Positions 25,519 to 34,848 are shown, counted from the stretch's first letter. The stretch: 64,000 nt of DNA from Candidatus Enterococcus testudinis (GCF_002140915.1 NZ_NGKU01000001.1:62001-126000), one strand, 5' to 3'. Notes: generated by a model from the letters alone, not told the origin. Numbers and translations: made by a program.

Positions 25519-27180
25519 ATGAAAAGAAGAATTGCAACTTTTGCTGCTTTATGTTCTTCAGCACTGCTATTAGCTGGGTGCGGATCAGAAGAAGCCAAAA
25601 CGAATGAAGACGGGGACATCATCATCACTATTGGTCGGCAAACGGCACCAAATGCTAAGCTTCCAGAGGGAGATACTTATGGAGACAACGCCTATACACG
25701 ATTAATCAAAGAACGGTTAGGGATTGAAATGGAAAGTGCCTTTGAAGCACATGGAGAAGATTACGATCGGCAAGTGTCTTTAGCCATCGCTTCGGGTGAG
25801 TTACCAGATACCATGATTGTTGGAAGCCGGGATGAATTAGAAGAATTAGTCAATAATGATTTAGTAGAGGATTTAACTGAAGTATTTGATGAATATGCGG
25901 ATGATTTTTTGAAAGATATTTATGATTCTTTTGATGGTATTCAATTAGAAGCAGCAACTTTTGATGATCGATTAATGGCAATTCCTTCAACCAGCGATGA
26001 CTTTGGACCGAATTTAGTTTGGTTGCGACAAGACTGGTTGGATCAGCTAGGAATCGAATTAGACAAAGATGGCAATCAAGCAATTACTTTAGATGAAATC
26101 AAAGAGGTAGCGATTGCGTTTCAGGAAAATGATCCTGGAAATACGGGTAAAGCATTAGGTTTACCACTCGCATTTTGGCTGTCTTCACCAGGTCATGGCG
26201 GGACAGCATATACAGGAACAGCGATTATGAATGCTTTTGGGGCTTATCCAAAATCATACTTGCAAGATGAGCAAGGACAGATGTTCTATGGGTCAAATAC
26301 GCCAGAAATGAAACAAGCTTTGACATTGCTAAAAGAATGGCAAGATGAAGGTTTCATGGATCCACAATTTGGTACACGTACCTATGACGATATACATGCA
26401 ATGATGGTCAACGGTGAATCTGGTGTGATTTTCGGTCCTTGGCATATGCCTGATTGGGGCTTGGTACAAGCCAAACAAAATGATCCTAATGCAGAGTTTG
26501 TTCCATATGCTGTTGAAAATGAAAATGGAGACGGTAGGGTCAATGCAATCGCCAACCGAGGAACGGGGCAATATATCGTAGTACGCAAAGGATTCTCTGA
26601 ACCAGAAAAAATTATGGAAATGATCAACTTGATATACGGGGAAGTACCGAATTCAGATGATATTGAAGCTGATTTCCCAGAAATTTATGAGTATGCCAAA
26701 ATCGATGTTGATGGCACAGCTCGCCCTTGGAATGTCGTATTTTTGAATGCGTATAGTGAAATCGATGATGCAGTAGAGGCCTCTAATGCAGCTTTGGGAA
26801 AAACAGATATAGAGGATATTTCTAATTTCTTTATCAAAGACAATGCAGAAAAAATCAAGCAGACATTAGAGTCACCGGAGGATACAGATCCAGTTGATTG
26901 GACTCGATTTGCTTCTAGGTATTTGGCAGTTAACAATGTGATGGGGGGCGTGAGGGAACAAGGTCTCTTGAATGAAGTAAAACCGCCGCGCTTTGATACC
27001 ATTGAGGCCAATGAGAGAAACGGGGCCCAAGTGGGGAAACTTGAAGAAGAAACCTTTATCAAGTTTATTACTGGCGAAGAATCACTGGACAATTTTGAAA
27101 CCTATGTCGACACTTGGAACAACCAAGGGGGAGCCGCGATTCTAGCAGAAATGCAAGAGGTTGTAGATGCCCGTGATTAG
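25519..27180 (+). CDS. ABC transporter sugar-binding lipoprotein (LplA-like)
   Basis: A 553-residue extracellular solute-binding protein. The signal peptide carries the lipobox LLAGC (Cys at about residue 20), so it is lipid-anchored outside the membrane. Size and pattern match the LplA/YtcQ group of family 1 binding proteins used with two-permease importers for complex oligosaccharides. ATG at 25519 is chosen for its AAGGAGGG site at 25504-25511; an upstream in-frame ATG at 25429 would destroy the signal peptide. A terminator follows before the permease genes, so this gene is probably transcribed most. Substrate is probably an alpha-glucan fragment, judging only from the pullulanase downstream. 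Confidence 0.88.
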   Translation: MKRRIATFAALCSSALLLAGCGSEEAKTNEDGDIIITIGRQTAPNAKLPEGDTYGDNAYTRLIKERLGIEMESAFEAHGEDYDRQVSLAIASGELPDTMIVGSRDELEELVNNDLVEDLTEVFDEYADDFLKDIYDSFDGIQLEAATFDDRLMAIPSTSDDFGPNLVWLRQDWLDQLGIELDKDGNQAITLDEIKEVAIAFQENDPGNTGKALGLPLAFWLSSPGHGGTAYTGTAIMNAFGAYPKSYLQDEQGQMFYGSNTPEMKQALTLLKEWQDEGFMDPQFGTRTYDDIHAMMVNGESGVIFGPWHMPDWGLVQAKQNDPNAEFVPYAVENENGDGRVNAIANRGTGQYIVVRKGFSEPEKIMEMINLIYGEVPNSDDIEADFPEIYEYAKIDVDGTARPWNVVFLNAYSEIDDAVEASNAALGKTDIEDISNFFIKDNAEKIKQTLESPEDTDPVDWTRFASRYLAVNNVMGGVREQGLLNEVKPPRFDTIEANERNGAQVGKLEEETFIKFITGEESLDNFETYVDTWNNQGGAAILAEMQEVVDARD

Positions 27181-27218
27181 GGCATTCATGTAACGTCAAC
27201 TAATCTGGTGCCAAACTT

Positions 27219-27280
27219 CCGATCAAAGAAATCGATAGAACGCGCTGTGCGACTGATTTCCAGTATTTGATCGGTTTTTT
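27219..27280 (+). terminator. Internal terminator between binding protein and permeases
   Basis: Stem CCGATCAAA/TTTGATCGG (27219-27227 with 27266-27274) with an inner AAATC/GATTT helix, followed by six T. Lies inside the operon and probably terminates only part of the transcripts. Confidence 0.7.
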
Positions 27281-27318
27281 GGTTCCAATCATTTCGTCAA
27301 AGTCAAAGGAGTGAAGAA

Positions 27319-28251
27319 ATGGAACTTTCAGCGAAGAAAGTCGCTAGACAGAAAAAGAAACATATATTTGCCAAAGACCAGTTGTTCTTTCTAGGAATGA
27401 TTATTCCCGGAATTCTATTTATTTTGATTTTTTCCTATGGGCCGATGTTCGGTTTATTGATGGCATTTCAAGACTATGTACCGGCCAAAGGTGTGTTGGG
27501 GTCTGAATTTGTGGGGTTGGAACATTTTCGTTACTTGTTTAGTCTGCCTGATATTTTTCTAGTGACAAAAAATACGATTTTTATCGCTTTTTGGAAAATT
27601 ATTTTTAATACCATTGTTCCGATTATATTTGCGATATTATTGAATGAAGTACGTATAAAGTGGCTAAAGAGTTCCATTCAAACGATTGTTTATCTCCCGC
27701 ATTTTTTATCTTGGGTAATTTTAGCTTCAGTCGTTGTCAATTTGTTTAGTCTAGATGGAACGGTCAATCAAATCTTACAAAATTTCGGAATGGAGCCTTT
27801 GAATTTTCTAGGAAGTAATCAATTGTTTCCTCAGTTACTGATAGGTACAGATGTCTGGAAGAGTTTTGGCTATAGTTCAATTGTCTATTTGGCGGCAATT
27901 ACAGCGATTGATCCTGGTTTATATGAAGCCGCCACAATGGATGGTGCGCGTTGGTCAAAAAAAGTCTGGCATGTGACTTTGCCAGGGATGCTGCCATTTA
28001 TCCTTTTGATGACTATTTTATCCTTGCCGAATATTCTGAATGCTGGATTCGATCAAATCTACAATTTATATTCTCCAGTCGTCTACCAAAGTGGGGATAT
28101 TATCGATACCTATGTTTATCGGATTGGGTTGATTGGTCGAGATTATAGTCTGGGTACTGCAGTTGGATTGGTCAAGTCTGTTATTGGTCTGATATTGATT
28201 TATACCTCAAACAAGATTGCTGAAAAGAAAACCGATCGAGTGATGTTCTAG
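27319..28251 (+). CDS. ABC sugar transporter permease (LplB-like)
   Basis: A 310-residue inner-membrane permease with six hydrophobic helices and the ATPase-contact (EAA) loop EAATMDGARWSKKVWHVTLPGM at about residues 208-229. It belongs to the LplB/YtcP-type binding-protein-dependent permeases. It forms a heterodimer with the next gene product. No ATPase gene is present nearby, so a shared MsmX-like ATPase encoded elsewhere is expected. ATG with AAAGGAG upstream; 16 bases separate it from the second permease. Confidence 0.9.
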   Translation: MELSAKKVARQKKKHIFAKDQLFFLGMIIPGILFILIFSYGPMFGLLMAFQDYVPAKGVLGSEFVGLEHFRYLFSLPDIFLVTKNTIFIAFWKIIFNTIVPIIFAILLNEVRIKWLKSSIQTIVYLPHFLSWVILASVVVNLFSLDGTVNQILQNFGMEPLNFLGSNQLFPQLLIGTDVWKSFGYSSIVYLAAITAIDPGLYEAATMDGARWSKKVWHVTLPGMLPFILLMTILSLPNILNAGFDQIYNLYSPVVYQSGDIIDTYVYRIGLIGRDYSLGTAVGLVKSVIGLILIYTSNKIAEKKTDRVMF

Positions 28252-28267
28252 GAAAGGAAAAAAACAA

Positions 28268-29155
28268 ATGAAAGAAAAATTCAGTTTACGTCACGGTATC
28301 ATATACGTGATTGTCATTTTATTGGCGCTCTCATGCTTGATTCCGATGATGAATGTGGTGGCAATATCTCTGAGCAGTAGTCAAGCTGTAGCAGCCAACA
28401 AAGTTGGTTTGTGGCCAATCGATTTGACATTTGCGGCGTATGAACGGATTATGGGTGATCAGCAATTTTGGCGTTCTTTTAACATTTCTGTGTTTCGGGT
28501 AGTTGTTTCGCTGTTGCTAAATATAGTGATGATCGTTACCATGGCTTATCCACTATCTAAAACAAAAAAAGTGTTTCGTCTGCGTCGCGTGTTGATGGGC
28601 TTCATGGTATTTGCAATGTTGTTTAGCGGTGGCATGATACCTACCTATCTGGTTGTGCGGAATTTAGGTTTGCTAAATACGATATGGGCTTTGATTTTGC
28701 CAAGTGCGGTACCAATCGGCAGTGTGATTTTAGTCATGAATTTTTTTCGCGGTATTCCAAAATCGTTGGAGGAGTCTGCCCGCATTGATGGGGCCAATCC
28801 GTTGCAAATTTTAACACGTATTTATATTCCTATGTCGTTACCATGTTTGGCTACAGTATCTTTGTTTAGTATCGTAGGGAGTTGGAATGATTTTTTCAGC
28901 GGTTTGATATATATGACAAAAACCGAAAATTATCCTTTGATGACCTACATTCAATCGCTGTCAGTCAATATCGCTGAAACGATGCAACGAGCAGGAAATC
29001 TAACTTCCGAACAATTGCAAAGCTTACTTGCTGTATCGGATCGGAATTTAAATGCTGCAAAAATAGTTGTTGCTGTTGTGCCGTTGTTGATTATTTATCC
29101 ACTGTTGCAAAAATACTTTGTTCAAGGGATTGTTGTTGGTTCAGTAAAGGAGTAA
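28268..29155 (+). CDS. ABC sugar transporter permease (LplC-like)
   Basis: A 295-residue permease, the partner of the preceding gene. Six hydrophobic helices; the EAA loop is EESARIDGANPLQILTRIYIPM (about residues 170-191). Such LplC/CarB-like subunits lie on the other half of the translocation path. GGAAAGG precedes the ATG. It ends just before the DUF624 gene, with which it is surely co-transcribed. Confidence 0.9.
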   Translation: MKEKFSLRHGIIYVIVILLALSCLIPMMNVVAISLSSSQAVAANKVGLWPIDLTFAAYERIMGDQQFWRSFNISVFRVVVSLLLNIVMIVTMAYPLSKTKKVFRLRRVLMGFMVFAMLFSGGMIPTYLVVRNLGLLNTIWALILPSAVPIGSVILVMNFFRGIPKSLEESARIDGANPLQILTRIYIPMSLPCLATVSLFSIVGSWNDFFSGLIYMTKTENYPLMTYIQSLSVNIAETMQRAGNLTSEQLQSLLAVSDRNLNAAKIVVAVVPLLIIYPLLQKYFVQGIVVGSVKE

Positions 29156-29161
29156 ATGACA

Positions 29162-29788
29162 ATGATTTATTTTTTTCATTCTGATCGGTGGTTCGCGCGA
29201 ATATTGGGTAAATTTGGGCAATTGCTTATTTTAAATGCGCTGCTTTTGCTGAGTAGTATACCAATCGTCACGATTGGTGCCGCTCAAACTGCCGGATTTC
29301 ATGTCCTTATTCAATTGATTCAAGGAAAAGAAGTAGCAATTGTGCCTAGTTTTTTTCATGTATTTCGACAGTCATTTGTCAAAAGCAACTTGGTATGGAT
29401 CGGGTTGGTATTATTTGTTTGGCTATTAGGCGTGAATTGGCTGTATTATATACAAATGGATCAATTGTTCAATGGTTGGATCATTGGATTAAGTATCAGT
29501 ACCCTTATTTGTGCGCATCTTTTCCAATGTACATTTTTTTCTTTCGCGCGGTATAACAATCGTTTGCGATTGATCTTAATCAATGATATCAAGCTATTGA
29601 TCATGCATCCTTTTAGGTCAATTTTGCTGCATAGTGTCACATTACTGCCGCTTTTATTGATGTTATTATCACCCAATCTATTTGTTTTTGGATTATATAG
29701 TGCTTGTTTTTTCGGCATAAGTGGTTGGATGTACGTGCGGTGTGGTTTACTGTTGGCTTTTTTTAGGAAATATGAGAAGGTAGAATAA
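29162..29788 (+). CDS. DUF624 (YesL-like) membrane protein
   Basis: A 208-residue integral membrane protein with about five hydrophobic helices and the DUF624 N-terminal pattern (FGQLLILNALLLLSSIPIVTIGAAQTAGFHV). YesL-type proteins accompany LplABC-like importers and YesMN-like two-component systems in Firmicutes; their role in the system is not known, though a link to transport or sensing is plausible. I use the ATG at 29162 (AAAGGAG 9 bases upstream); an ATG at 29156 is too close to that site. Confidence 0.8.
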   Translation: MIYFFHSDRWFARILGKFGQLLILNALLLLSSIPIVTIGAAQTAGFHVLIQLIQGKEVAIVPSFFHVFRQSFVKSNLVWIGLVLFVWLLGVNWLYYIQMDQLFNGWIIGLSISTLICAHLFQCTFFSFARYNNRLRLILINDIKLLIMHPFRSILLHSVTLLPLLLMLLSPNLFVFGLYSACFFGISGWMYVRCGLLLAFFRKYEKVE

Positions 29789-29832
29789 GGAAAGATCTAA
29801 GATATGAATAGAGGCAGGATGGAGAGAATATA

Positions 29833-31851
29833 TTGGCACATACAGGTATTTATGGAGTAAAGAAAATTCAAATTGATAAACGAATCGGTTTTTTAGAAGA
29901 ACATACGTATCAAGGCAATGATTTAGGCATTACGTTTCAAAAGGATCAGACAACCTTCAAATGTTGGTCACCTGAAGCGGATGCGATGGAAGTGAAGATT
30001 TATCAAAGCGGTGAGGCAGGTAATGCTGACCAAATAATGACATTACCGATGACACAAGCAGATAATTGTTGGTCTGTAACGACGAACGAAGATGTCGAAG
30101 GGTTATTTTATACATATGGAATCACCCGAGGCGATGAAACGGTGGAATCTGTTGACTTATATGCAAAAGCAGTCGGAGTCAACGGAAATCGCGGTGCGAT
30201 TCTTGATGTAAGTAAGATTCATCCGGAGGGATGGCAAGATACAAGCTATACAGTGCCTGCTGCATCCACAGATGCCTACATTTGGGAATTACATGTAGAA
30301 GATTTCAGCAGTGATCCGGATAGTGGTATTTCAAGCGAGAATCGTGGCAAATATTTGGCATTTACTGAGAAGCACACGCATCTTGTCAATGATACACAAC
30401 AACCTACGGGCATGGCTTATCTGAAAGAATTGGGCATTAATTATGTACACTTATTACCAATATTTGATTATGACAATGACGAAACCGCCGAAACCTATAA
30501 CTGGGGCTATGATCCCAAAAATTATAACGTCCCTGAAGGCAAATATGCTTCTGACCCGTTTGATCCCGCTGCGCGTATTCGTGAATGCAAACAAATGATT
30601 CAAGCACTGCATCAAGAAAATATCGGCGTTGTGATGGATGTTGTTTTTAACCATACAGCGATTACGGAGCAATCGTGGTTTAATTTGACAGTGCCTGACT
30701 ATTATTACCGACAAAATAACGCAGGAGATTTCGCAGATGGTTCGGCGTGTGGCAATGAAACTGCTTCTGAACGCAAAATGATGCGTAAGTTTATCCATGA
30801 TTCTGTTCTATTTTGGGCCAAAGAGTACCATATCGATGGCTTTCGTTTTGATTTGATGGGTCTTCATGATGTAGATACCATGAATCAACTACGCCAGCGT
30901 TTGGATGAGGAAGGATTTGAACATGTGATTCTATATGGCGAACCTTGGGATGCTGGCAGCAATCAAATCATGGCCCCAAATATTCCCGCCAATAAAAGTA
31001 ATGTTTGGGCATTAGATGAACGTATTGCTGTATTTAGCGATGATTTGCGAGACAGTATCAAAGGGGATGTGTTTGAAGAAACGGATGGTGCCTTCATTCA
31101 AGGAATGAACGGTCGTCCTCAAGCAAAAGAAACCTTCTATCTTCATGATTTAGCGACTGCAATTCAAGGCAGCCCGCGTTATGATGACCATCATGCAGAC
31201 AATCGTTGGGCCAAATCACCGCAGCAAGTGATCGCCTATGCATCAGTTCATGACAATTTGACACTTTGGGATAAATTGGTGGCGACAATGACCCCTGAAA
31301 ATAAACAACGTGTTTATGGGAAAGACGACATGCTTCTTGCCCGTAACAAATTAGCCGCAGCCCTACTATTTACAAGTCAAGGAGCGGTCTTAACACAAGC
31401 AGGTGAAGAATTTGGCCGTACCAAAGAAGGCGATGAAAATTCTTTCCGTTCGTCGCTTCGAATCAATCAATTGGATTGGCAACGGGCAAAAGAATTCAAA
31501 GAATTGCGAGCTATCTATCGCGGATTATGGCAAATACGCCAAAACTATGCGCCATTGCGTGATCAGACCACAGCTTCTGCAATGAGAATGACCTTTTTGA
31601 CTACGAATGCTGAGAATGTGATTGCTTATGAAATCCCGAATGATGATTCAACGCATCCATGGCAATCAATGATAGTGGCTGCAAATAGCAGTGAACAAGC
31701 GTGGCAATTGAATTTACCTGAGACGAACGAGAATGATCACTGGTGTCTTGTTGCAGATACAACTGCGGCAGGGCCTGAAGCACGTATGGCAGAAGAGACG
31801 CTTCTTGCACCGCTGCATTTTATGATATGGGTGAAAATGCGTCGGAAGTAG
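29833..31851 (+). CDS. pulA: Type I pullulanase (GH13), cytoplasmic
   Basis: A 672-residue debranching enzyme that hydrolyses alpha-1,6 bonds in pullulan and branched maltodextrins. Residues ~30-130 form a CBM48-like beta domain. The type I pullulanase signature YNWGYDPKNYNVPEG is at about residue 217. The GH13 catalytic residues are in FRFDLMGLHD (nucleophile Asp), LYGEPWDAG (acid/base Glu) and SVHDNLTLWD (transition-state Asp). There is no signal peptide, so it works on imported oligosaccharides, and it closes the ABC operon. Start: TTG at 29833 with GGAGAG at 29821-29826; no ATG fits better. A strong terminator follows. Confidence 0.9.
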   Translation: MAHTGIYGVKKIQIDKRIGFLEEHTYQGNDLGITFQKDQTTFKCWSPEADAMEVKIYQSGEAGNADQIMTLPMTQADNCWSVTTNEDVEGLFYTYGITRGDETVESVDLYAKAVGVNGNRGAILDVSKIHPEGWQDTSYTVPAASTDAYIWELHVEDFSSDPDSGISSENRGKYLAFTEKHTHLVNDTQQPTGMAYLKELGINYVHLLPIFDYDNDETAETYNWGYDPKNYNVPEGKYASDPFDPAARIRECKQMIQALHQENIGVVMDVVFNHTAITEQSWFNLTVPDYYYRQNNAGDFADGSACGNETASERKMMRKFIHDSVLFWAKEYHIDGFRFDLMGLHDVDTMNQLRQRLDEEGFEHVILYGEPWDAGSNQIMAPNIPANKSNVWALDERIAVFSDDLRDSIKGDVFEETDGAFIQGMNGRPQAKETFYLHDLATAIQGSPRYDDHHADNRWAKSPQQVIAYASVHDNLTLWDKLVATMTPENKQRVYGKDDMLLARNKLAAALLFTSQGAVLTQAGEEFGRTKEGDENSFRSSLRINQLDWQRAKEFKELRAIYRGLWQIRQNYAPLRDQTTASAMRMTFLTTNAENVIAYEIPNDDSTHPWQSMIVAANSSEQAWQLNLPETNENDHWCLVADTTAAGPEARMAEETLLAPLHFMIWVKMRRK

Positions 31852-31865
31852 AAGGCTAAGATAGC

Positions 31866-31910
31866 AAAAGCTAAAACAAGCTAAATTATTTAGTTTGTTT
31901 TAGCTTTTTT
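31866..31910 (+). terminator. Terminator after pulA
   Basis: Twenty-pair stem (31866-31885 with 31889-31908; one wobble), three-base loop, T run. Confidence 0.88.
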
Positions 31911-31931
31911 GTAGTAAAAAAGGGTTTACTT

Positions 31932-31940
31932 TGCTATAAT
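31932..31940 (+). promoter_or_regulatory. Extended -10 promoter of the LacI gene
   Basis: TG (31932-31933) and TATAAT (31935-31940), 34 bases before the regulator start codon; no good -35. Confidence 0.55.
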
Positions 31941-31973
31941 TTATGTGAACTGACATGAGAAAGTGGTGGATAT

Positions 31974-32993
31974 ATGAAGGTTGTTATCTCCGATATCGCC
32001 CGTCAAGCTGGTGTATCTAGTGGTACAGTTTCCAATGCTATCAATAATCGCAAAGGAATCAGCGAACAAAAACGGCAAGCAATATTGAAAATTGCGAGAG
32101 ACATGGGCTATTTTGATCAACGGGAAATCAAGAAAACTGAGAATCAAAAAATAAAGTTTGTCATTATGAATAAGCAAGGGAATGTAGTAGGGGATACACC
32201 GTTCTTTTCTGAATTGATTCGTGGAATCGAAATGGAATGCAGTACCTTAGGATATGAGTTGGTGATTTCCCATACAACATTGGCATTGAATGAAGAACCC
32301 ATGGATACGATTCGCCCAGAAATGGCAGATGGATTGCTGCTTTTAGGGACGGAATTGGAAAAAGCAGATTTAGATGCGTTTCGAGATATTGGTGTTCCTC
32401 TTGTTATTTTAGATACGGTGTTTAATGCACAAGACTTTGATTTTGTTGCAATCAATAATCGAGACAGTGCCTATCAAATCGTAGAAAAAATGATTGCCAA
32501 AGGTCATCGCGATATTGGGATTATCAATTCGACATTTCAAATCAATAATTTTCGAGAACGTAAGCAAGGATTTCTTCAGGCCATCCAAGATCATGACTTG
32601 ATCCACTATGAAGAAACTGAAGCACTCGTTGAACCGACGTTAGAAGGTTCATACCAAGATATGAAAATATACTTGGAATCAATGGTTGCAGACAATCGCC
32701 CATTGCCTAGCGCTTTTTTTGCGGTCAATGACAACATTGCCATTGGTGCGATGAAAGCAATCAAAGAAATCCAGAGTTCTAATCAAGTGACCATTGTTGG
32801 CTTTGATGATATTCCACTGGCTGAGTTTTGCAGCCCGCCTTTAACGACTGTCAAAGTAGACAAAGTGTATCTTGGCAGGCAAGCGGTTCGGCGGTTAATA
32901 GAGAAAATCACAACGGAAGACACCAATCATATCAAAATGCTTTTGGGTACAACTATCGTTGAACGAGAGAGCATTCAAATAAAAAAAGACTAA
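31974..32993 (+). CDS. LacI family regulator, likely controls the apioside operon
   Basis: A 339-residue LacI/GalR regulator: N-terminal helix-turn-helix and hinge (residues ~1-55; ISDIARQAGVSSGTVSNAINNRKGISEQ) and a periplasmic-binding-protein-like sensor domain (~60-335; VIMNKQGN, GIINSTFQINNFRERKQGF, AFFAVNDNIAIGAMKAIKE, VGFDDIPLAEFCSPPLTTV). It is probably the local repressor of the PTS-isomerase-transketolase operon that begins 130 bases downstream. The gene has its own promoter and a terminator that overlaps its stop, so it is transcribed separately. The effector is unknown. Confidence 0.9.
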   Translation: MKVVISDIARQAGVSSGTVSNAINNRKGISEQKRQAILKIARDMGYFDQREIKKTENQKIKFVIMNKQGNVVGDTPFFSELIRGIEMECSTLGYELVISHTTLALNEEPMDTIRPEMADGLLLLGTELEKADLDAFRDIGVPLVILDTVFNAQDFDFVAINNRDSAYQIVEKMIAKGHRDIGIINSTFQINNFRERKQGFLQAIQDHDLIHYEETEALVEPTLEGSYQDMKIYLESMVADNRPLPSAFFAVNDNIAIGAMKAIKEIQSSNQVTIVGFDDIPLAEFCSPPLTTVKVDKVYLGRQAVRRLIEKITTEDTNHIKMLLGTTIVERESIQIKKD

Positions 32994-33021
32994 ACATGTA
33001 AAAAGTGTTTAGTCTTTTTTA
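32982..33021 (+). terminator. Terminator after the LacI gene
   Basis: Fifteen-pair stem (32982-32996 with 33007-33021), ten-base loop and T run; the left arm includes the stop codon. Confidence 0.85.
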
Positions 33022-33035
33022 GTTTTTAAACAAAA

Positions 33036-33081
33036 ATATTTATCTAAAAGTCTTGCAAAATATTTAGCTTGTGATATAGTA
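33036..33081 (+). promoter_or_regulatory. Promoter and operator-like repeats of the apioside operon
   Basis: TTGCAA (33054-33059), a 16-base spacer and TATAGT (33076-33081) with an extended TG. AATATTTATCT (33036-33046) and AATATTTAGCT (33060-33070) flank the -35, 24 bases apart; the second sits in the spacer. A third copy inside a perfect palindrome lies at 33403-33413. These are candidate sites for the LacI regulator. Confidence 0.6.
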
Positions 33082-33123
33082 AGTGTGTAAAAAGTAAGGG
33101 ATTACATTTTAAGGAGTGTCTGG

Positions 33124-33411
33124 ATGACAACGATTGGTCTTTTTTGTACAACTGGATTATCTACTGCGCTTCTTATACAAGCATTAAAAGAGCAGGTAGG
33201 TGATCAGAAGGCGGTAGCGATTCATTCCGCCCCGTTTTCAGAAATCTTCATGTCGGGAAAAGGATGCGATTATTTACTGTTGGCGCCTCATACCCGATTC
33301 AATCTGGAAAAAGTAACCGCCGCTTTTCCAGATAAAAAAATTGTGTTATTGACAGAAGAAGAATTCAGATTTCGACACTTAGAACGAATTGTAAAAGAAA
33401 TAAATATTTAG
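33124..33411 (+). CDS. PTS EIIB component, lactose/cellobiose family
   Basis: A 95-residue cytoplasmic phosphocarrier. The active-site loop FCTTGLSTALL puts the phospho-acceptor at Cys8, matching the C-x2-G-x-S-T pattern of cellobiose-type EIIB proteins, and the LLLAPHTRF stretch (about residues 57-65) is the family's second conserved loop. It passes phosphate from an EIIA to the incoming sugar in complex with the EIIC encoded seven genes downstream. No EIIA gene is in the window, so one must be shared. First gene of the operon; AAGGAG precedes the ATG. Confidence 0.85.
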   Translation: MTTIGLFCTTGLSTALLIQALKEQVGDQKAVAIHSAPFSEIFMSGKGCDYLLLAPHTRFNLEKVTAAFPDKKIVLLTEEEFRFRHLERIVKEINI

Positions 33412-33418
33412 CTAAATA
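33405..33418 (+). repeat. Perfect 14-bp palindrome at the EIIB stop codon
   Basis: TATTTAGCTAAATA spans the end of the EIIB gene and the gap before the isomerase. Its left part repeats the motif found twice at the operon promoter (33036 and 33060), so it may be a downstream operator. Confidence 0.5.
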
Positions 33419-33439
33419 AATAAAAATAGGAGAGGTTTT

Positions 33440-34846
33440 ATGGATAAAGTAAAAATTGGTTTCGCCCCTACACGCAGAAATCTTTTTAGTGCAGAAGCAG
33501 CCATTGAATATGCGAATTTAACTCGTGAAAAAATGGATGAATTAGCGATTGATTATGTTGATATTTTGAACATCAATGAGGATGGTCTGCTTTATGATGA
33601 TGAGGGCGTTGAACAAATCGCTGAAAAGTTCAAAGCCGCAAAAATAGATGGTTTGTTTATTGCCAATGAAAATTTCGGCACCGAATATGCCTGCGCCCGT
33701 CTAGCCAAAAAGTTGGATGTCCCTGTTTTATTGTGGGGGCCAAAAGATGAAACGCCAGCAGCAGATGGATCCCGTTTGCGAGATACCCAATGTGGACTAT
33801 TCGCGATTGGTAAAGTGTTACGTCGATTCAAAGTACCATTTACCTACGTAAAAAATTCTGATATTGATTCACCAGAATTTGCTCGTGGCTTGCAAGATTT
33901 CATTAAAGTCTGCAATGTTGTCAAAACCTTTAAACAAACCCGTATTTTGCAAGTCGGACCACGACCATTTGATTTTTGGACAGTGATTTGCAATGAAGGA
34001 GAATTGTTGGAAAGATTCAATATTTCTTTATCGCCAGTCCCAATCAAAGAATTGGTCCAAGAAATTGAAAAGATCAAAGAGACACGAGCAGAAGACGTAC
34101 AAGCGGTCATCAACTATTTTGAAGCCAATACGGAAGTGCAAATTTCTGCAAAAGACCTAGAGATGGTTGCAGCCTTAAAGGTTGCTTTGCAAAGTTTGTG
34201 TCAGACTTATGGCTGTAATGCCGGTGTCATTCAATGTTGGACAGCGTTGCAAGATGAGATTGGTATTTTGCCCTATGCTTCATTGTCTTTATTGCAAGAA
34301 GAAGGACTCCCATTTGTTTGTGAAACCGATGTCCATGGTGCAATTTCAGAGTTATTGATCGAAGCGGCTTCATTAGGGGAGCATCGAGCGATTTTCGCAG
34401 ATGTGAATTGCCGGCATCCTGAAAATGAAAACGGTGAATTGCTGCAGCACTTAGGTGTCTTTGCTTATTCAACAGCAGAAACGAAGCCGATTTTACCACA
34501 ACGCCATTTTGTGTTTGATTATCCTGGTTCGGTGGCGTTTCGTGCCATTAAGGATGAATATACGTTGTGTCGATTTGATGGGGACAATGGGGAATATTCA
34601 TTACTAATGGGTACCGGAAAAGGGATTGATGGGCCTTATAACCAAGGAACGTATTTGTACCTGGAATTTGATAATTTAAATCGCTTAGAGTTCAAATTAG
34701 TTGAAGGACCTTATATCCATCATGTGGCTGCAGTTAGAAAAAATGTTGTACCAATTTTATATGAAGCATGTAAATATTTGGGCGTTCAACCTGACTTCTA
34801 TGATCCAATCGAAGAGGATGTTAAAGCGTATTTGAGAGGGGATTAA
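33440..34846 (+). CDS. FucI/AraA-fold sugar isomerase, candidate D-apiose isomerase
   Basis: A 468-residue protein with the overall pattern of L-fucose/L-arabinose isomerase-like enzymes: an N-terminal Rossmann-like domain (KIGFAPTRRNLFSAE; DGLFIANENFGTE near residue 72), a middle part RPFDFWTVICNEGELLERFN (about 175-195) and a metal-site C-terminal half (CETDVHGAISELL, ADVNCRHPENENGELLQH). Members interconvert aldoses and ketoses using a divalent metal. Next to an FGGY kinase, a two-subunit transketolase and an apiosidase-like glycosidase, the likely reaction is D-apiose to D-apulose, but another pentose or deoxyhexose cannot be excluded. AGGAGAGG precedes the ATG. Confidence 0.75.
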   Translation: MDKVKIGFAPTRRNLFSAEAAIEYANLTREKMDELAIDYVDILNINEDGLLYDDEGVEQIAEKFKAAKIDGLFIANENFGTEYACARLAKKLDVPVLLWGPKDETPAADGSRLRDTQCGLFAIGKVLRRFKVPFTYVKNSDIDSPEFARGLQDFIKVCNVVKTFKQTRILQVGPRPFDFWTVICNEGELLERFNISLSPVPIKELVQEIEKIKETRAEDVQAVINYFEANTEVQISAKDLEMVAALKVALQSLCQTYGCNAGVIQCWTALQDEIGILPYASLSLLQEEGLPFVCETDVHGAISELLIEAASLGEHRAIFADVNCRHPENENGELLQHLGVFAYSTAETKPILPQRHFVFDYPGSVAFRAIKDEYTLCRFDGDNGEYSLLMGTGKGIDGPYNQGTYLYLEFDNLNRLEFKLVEGPYIHHVAAVRKNVVPILYEACKYLGVQPDFYDPIEEDVKAYLRGD

Positions 34847-34848
34847 CT

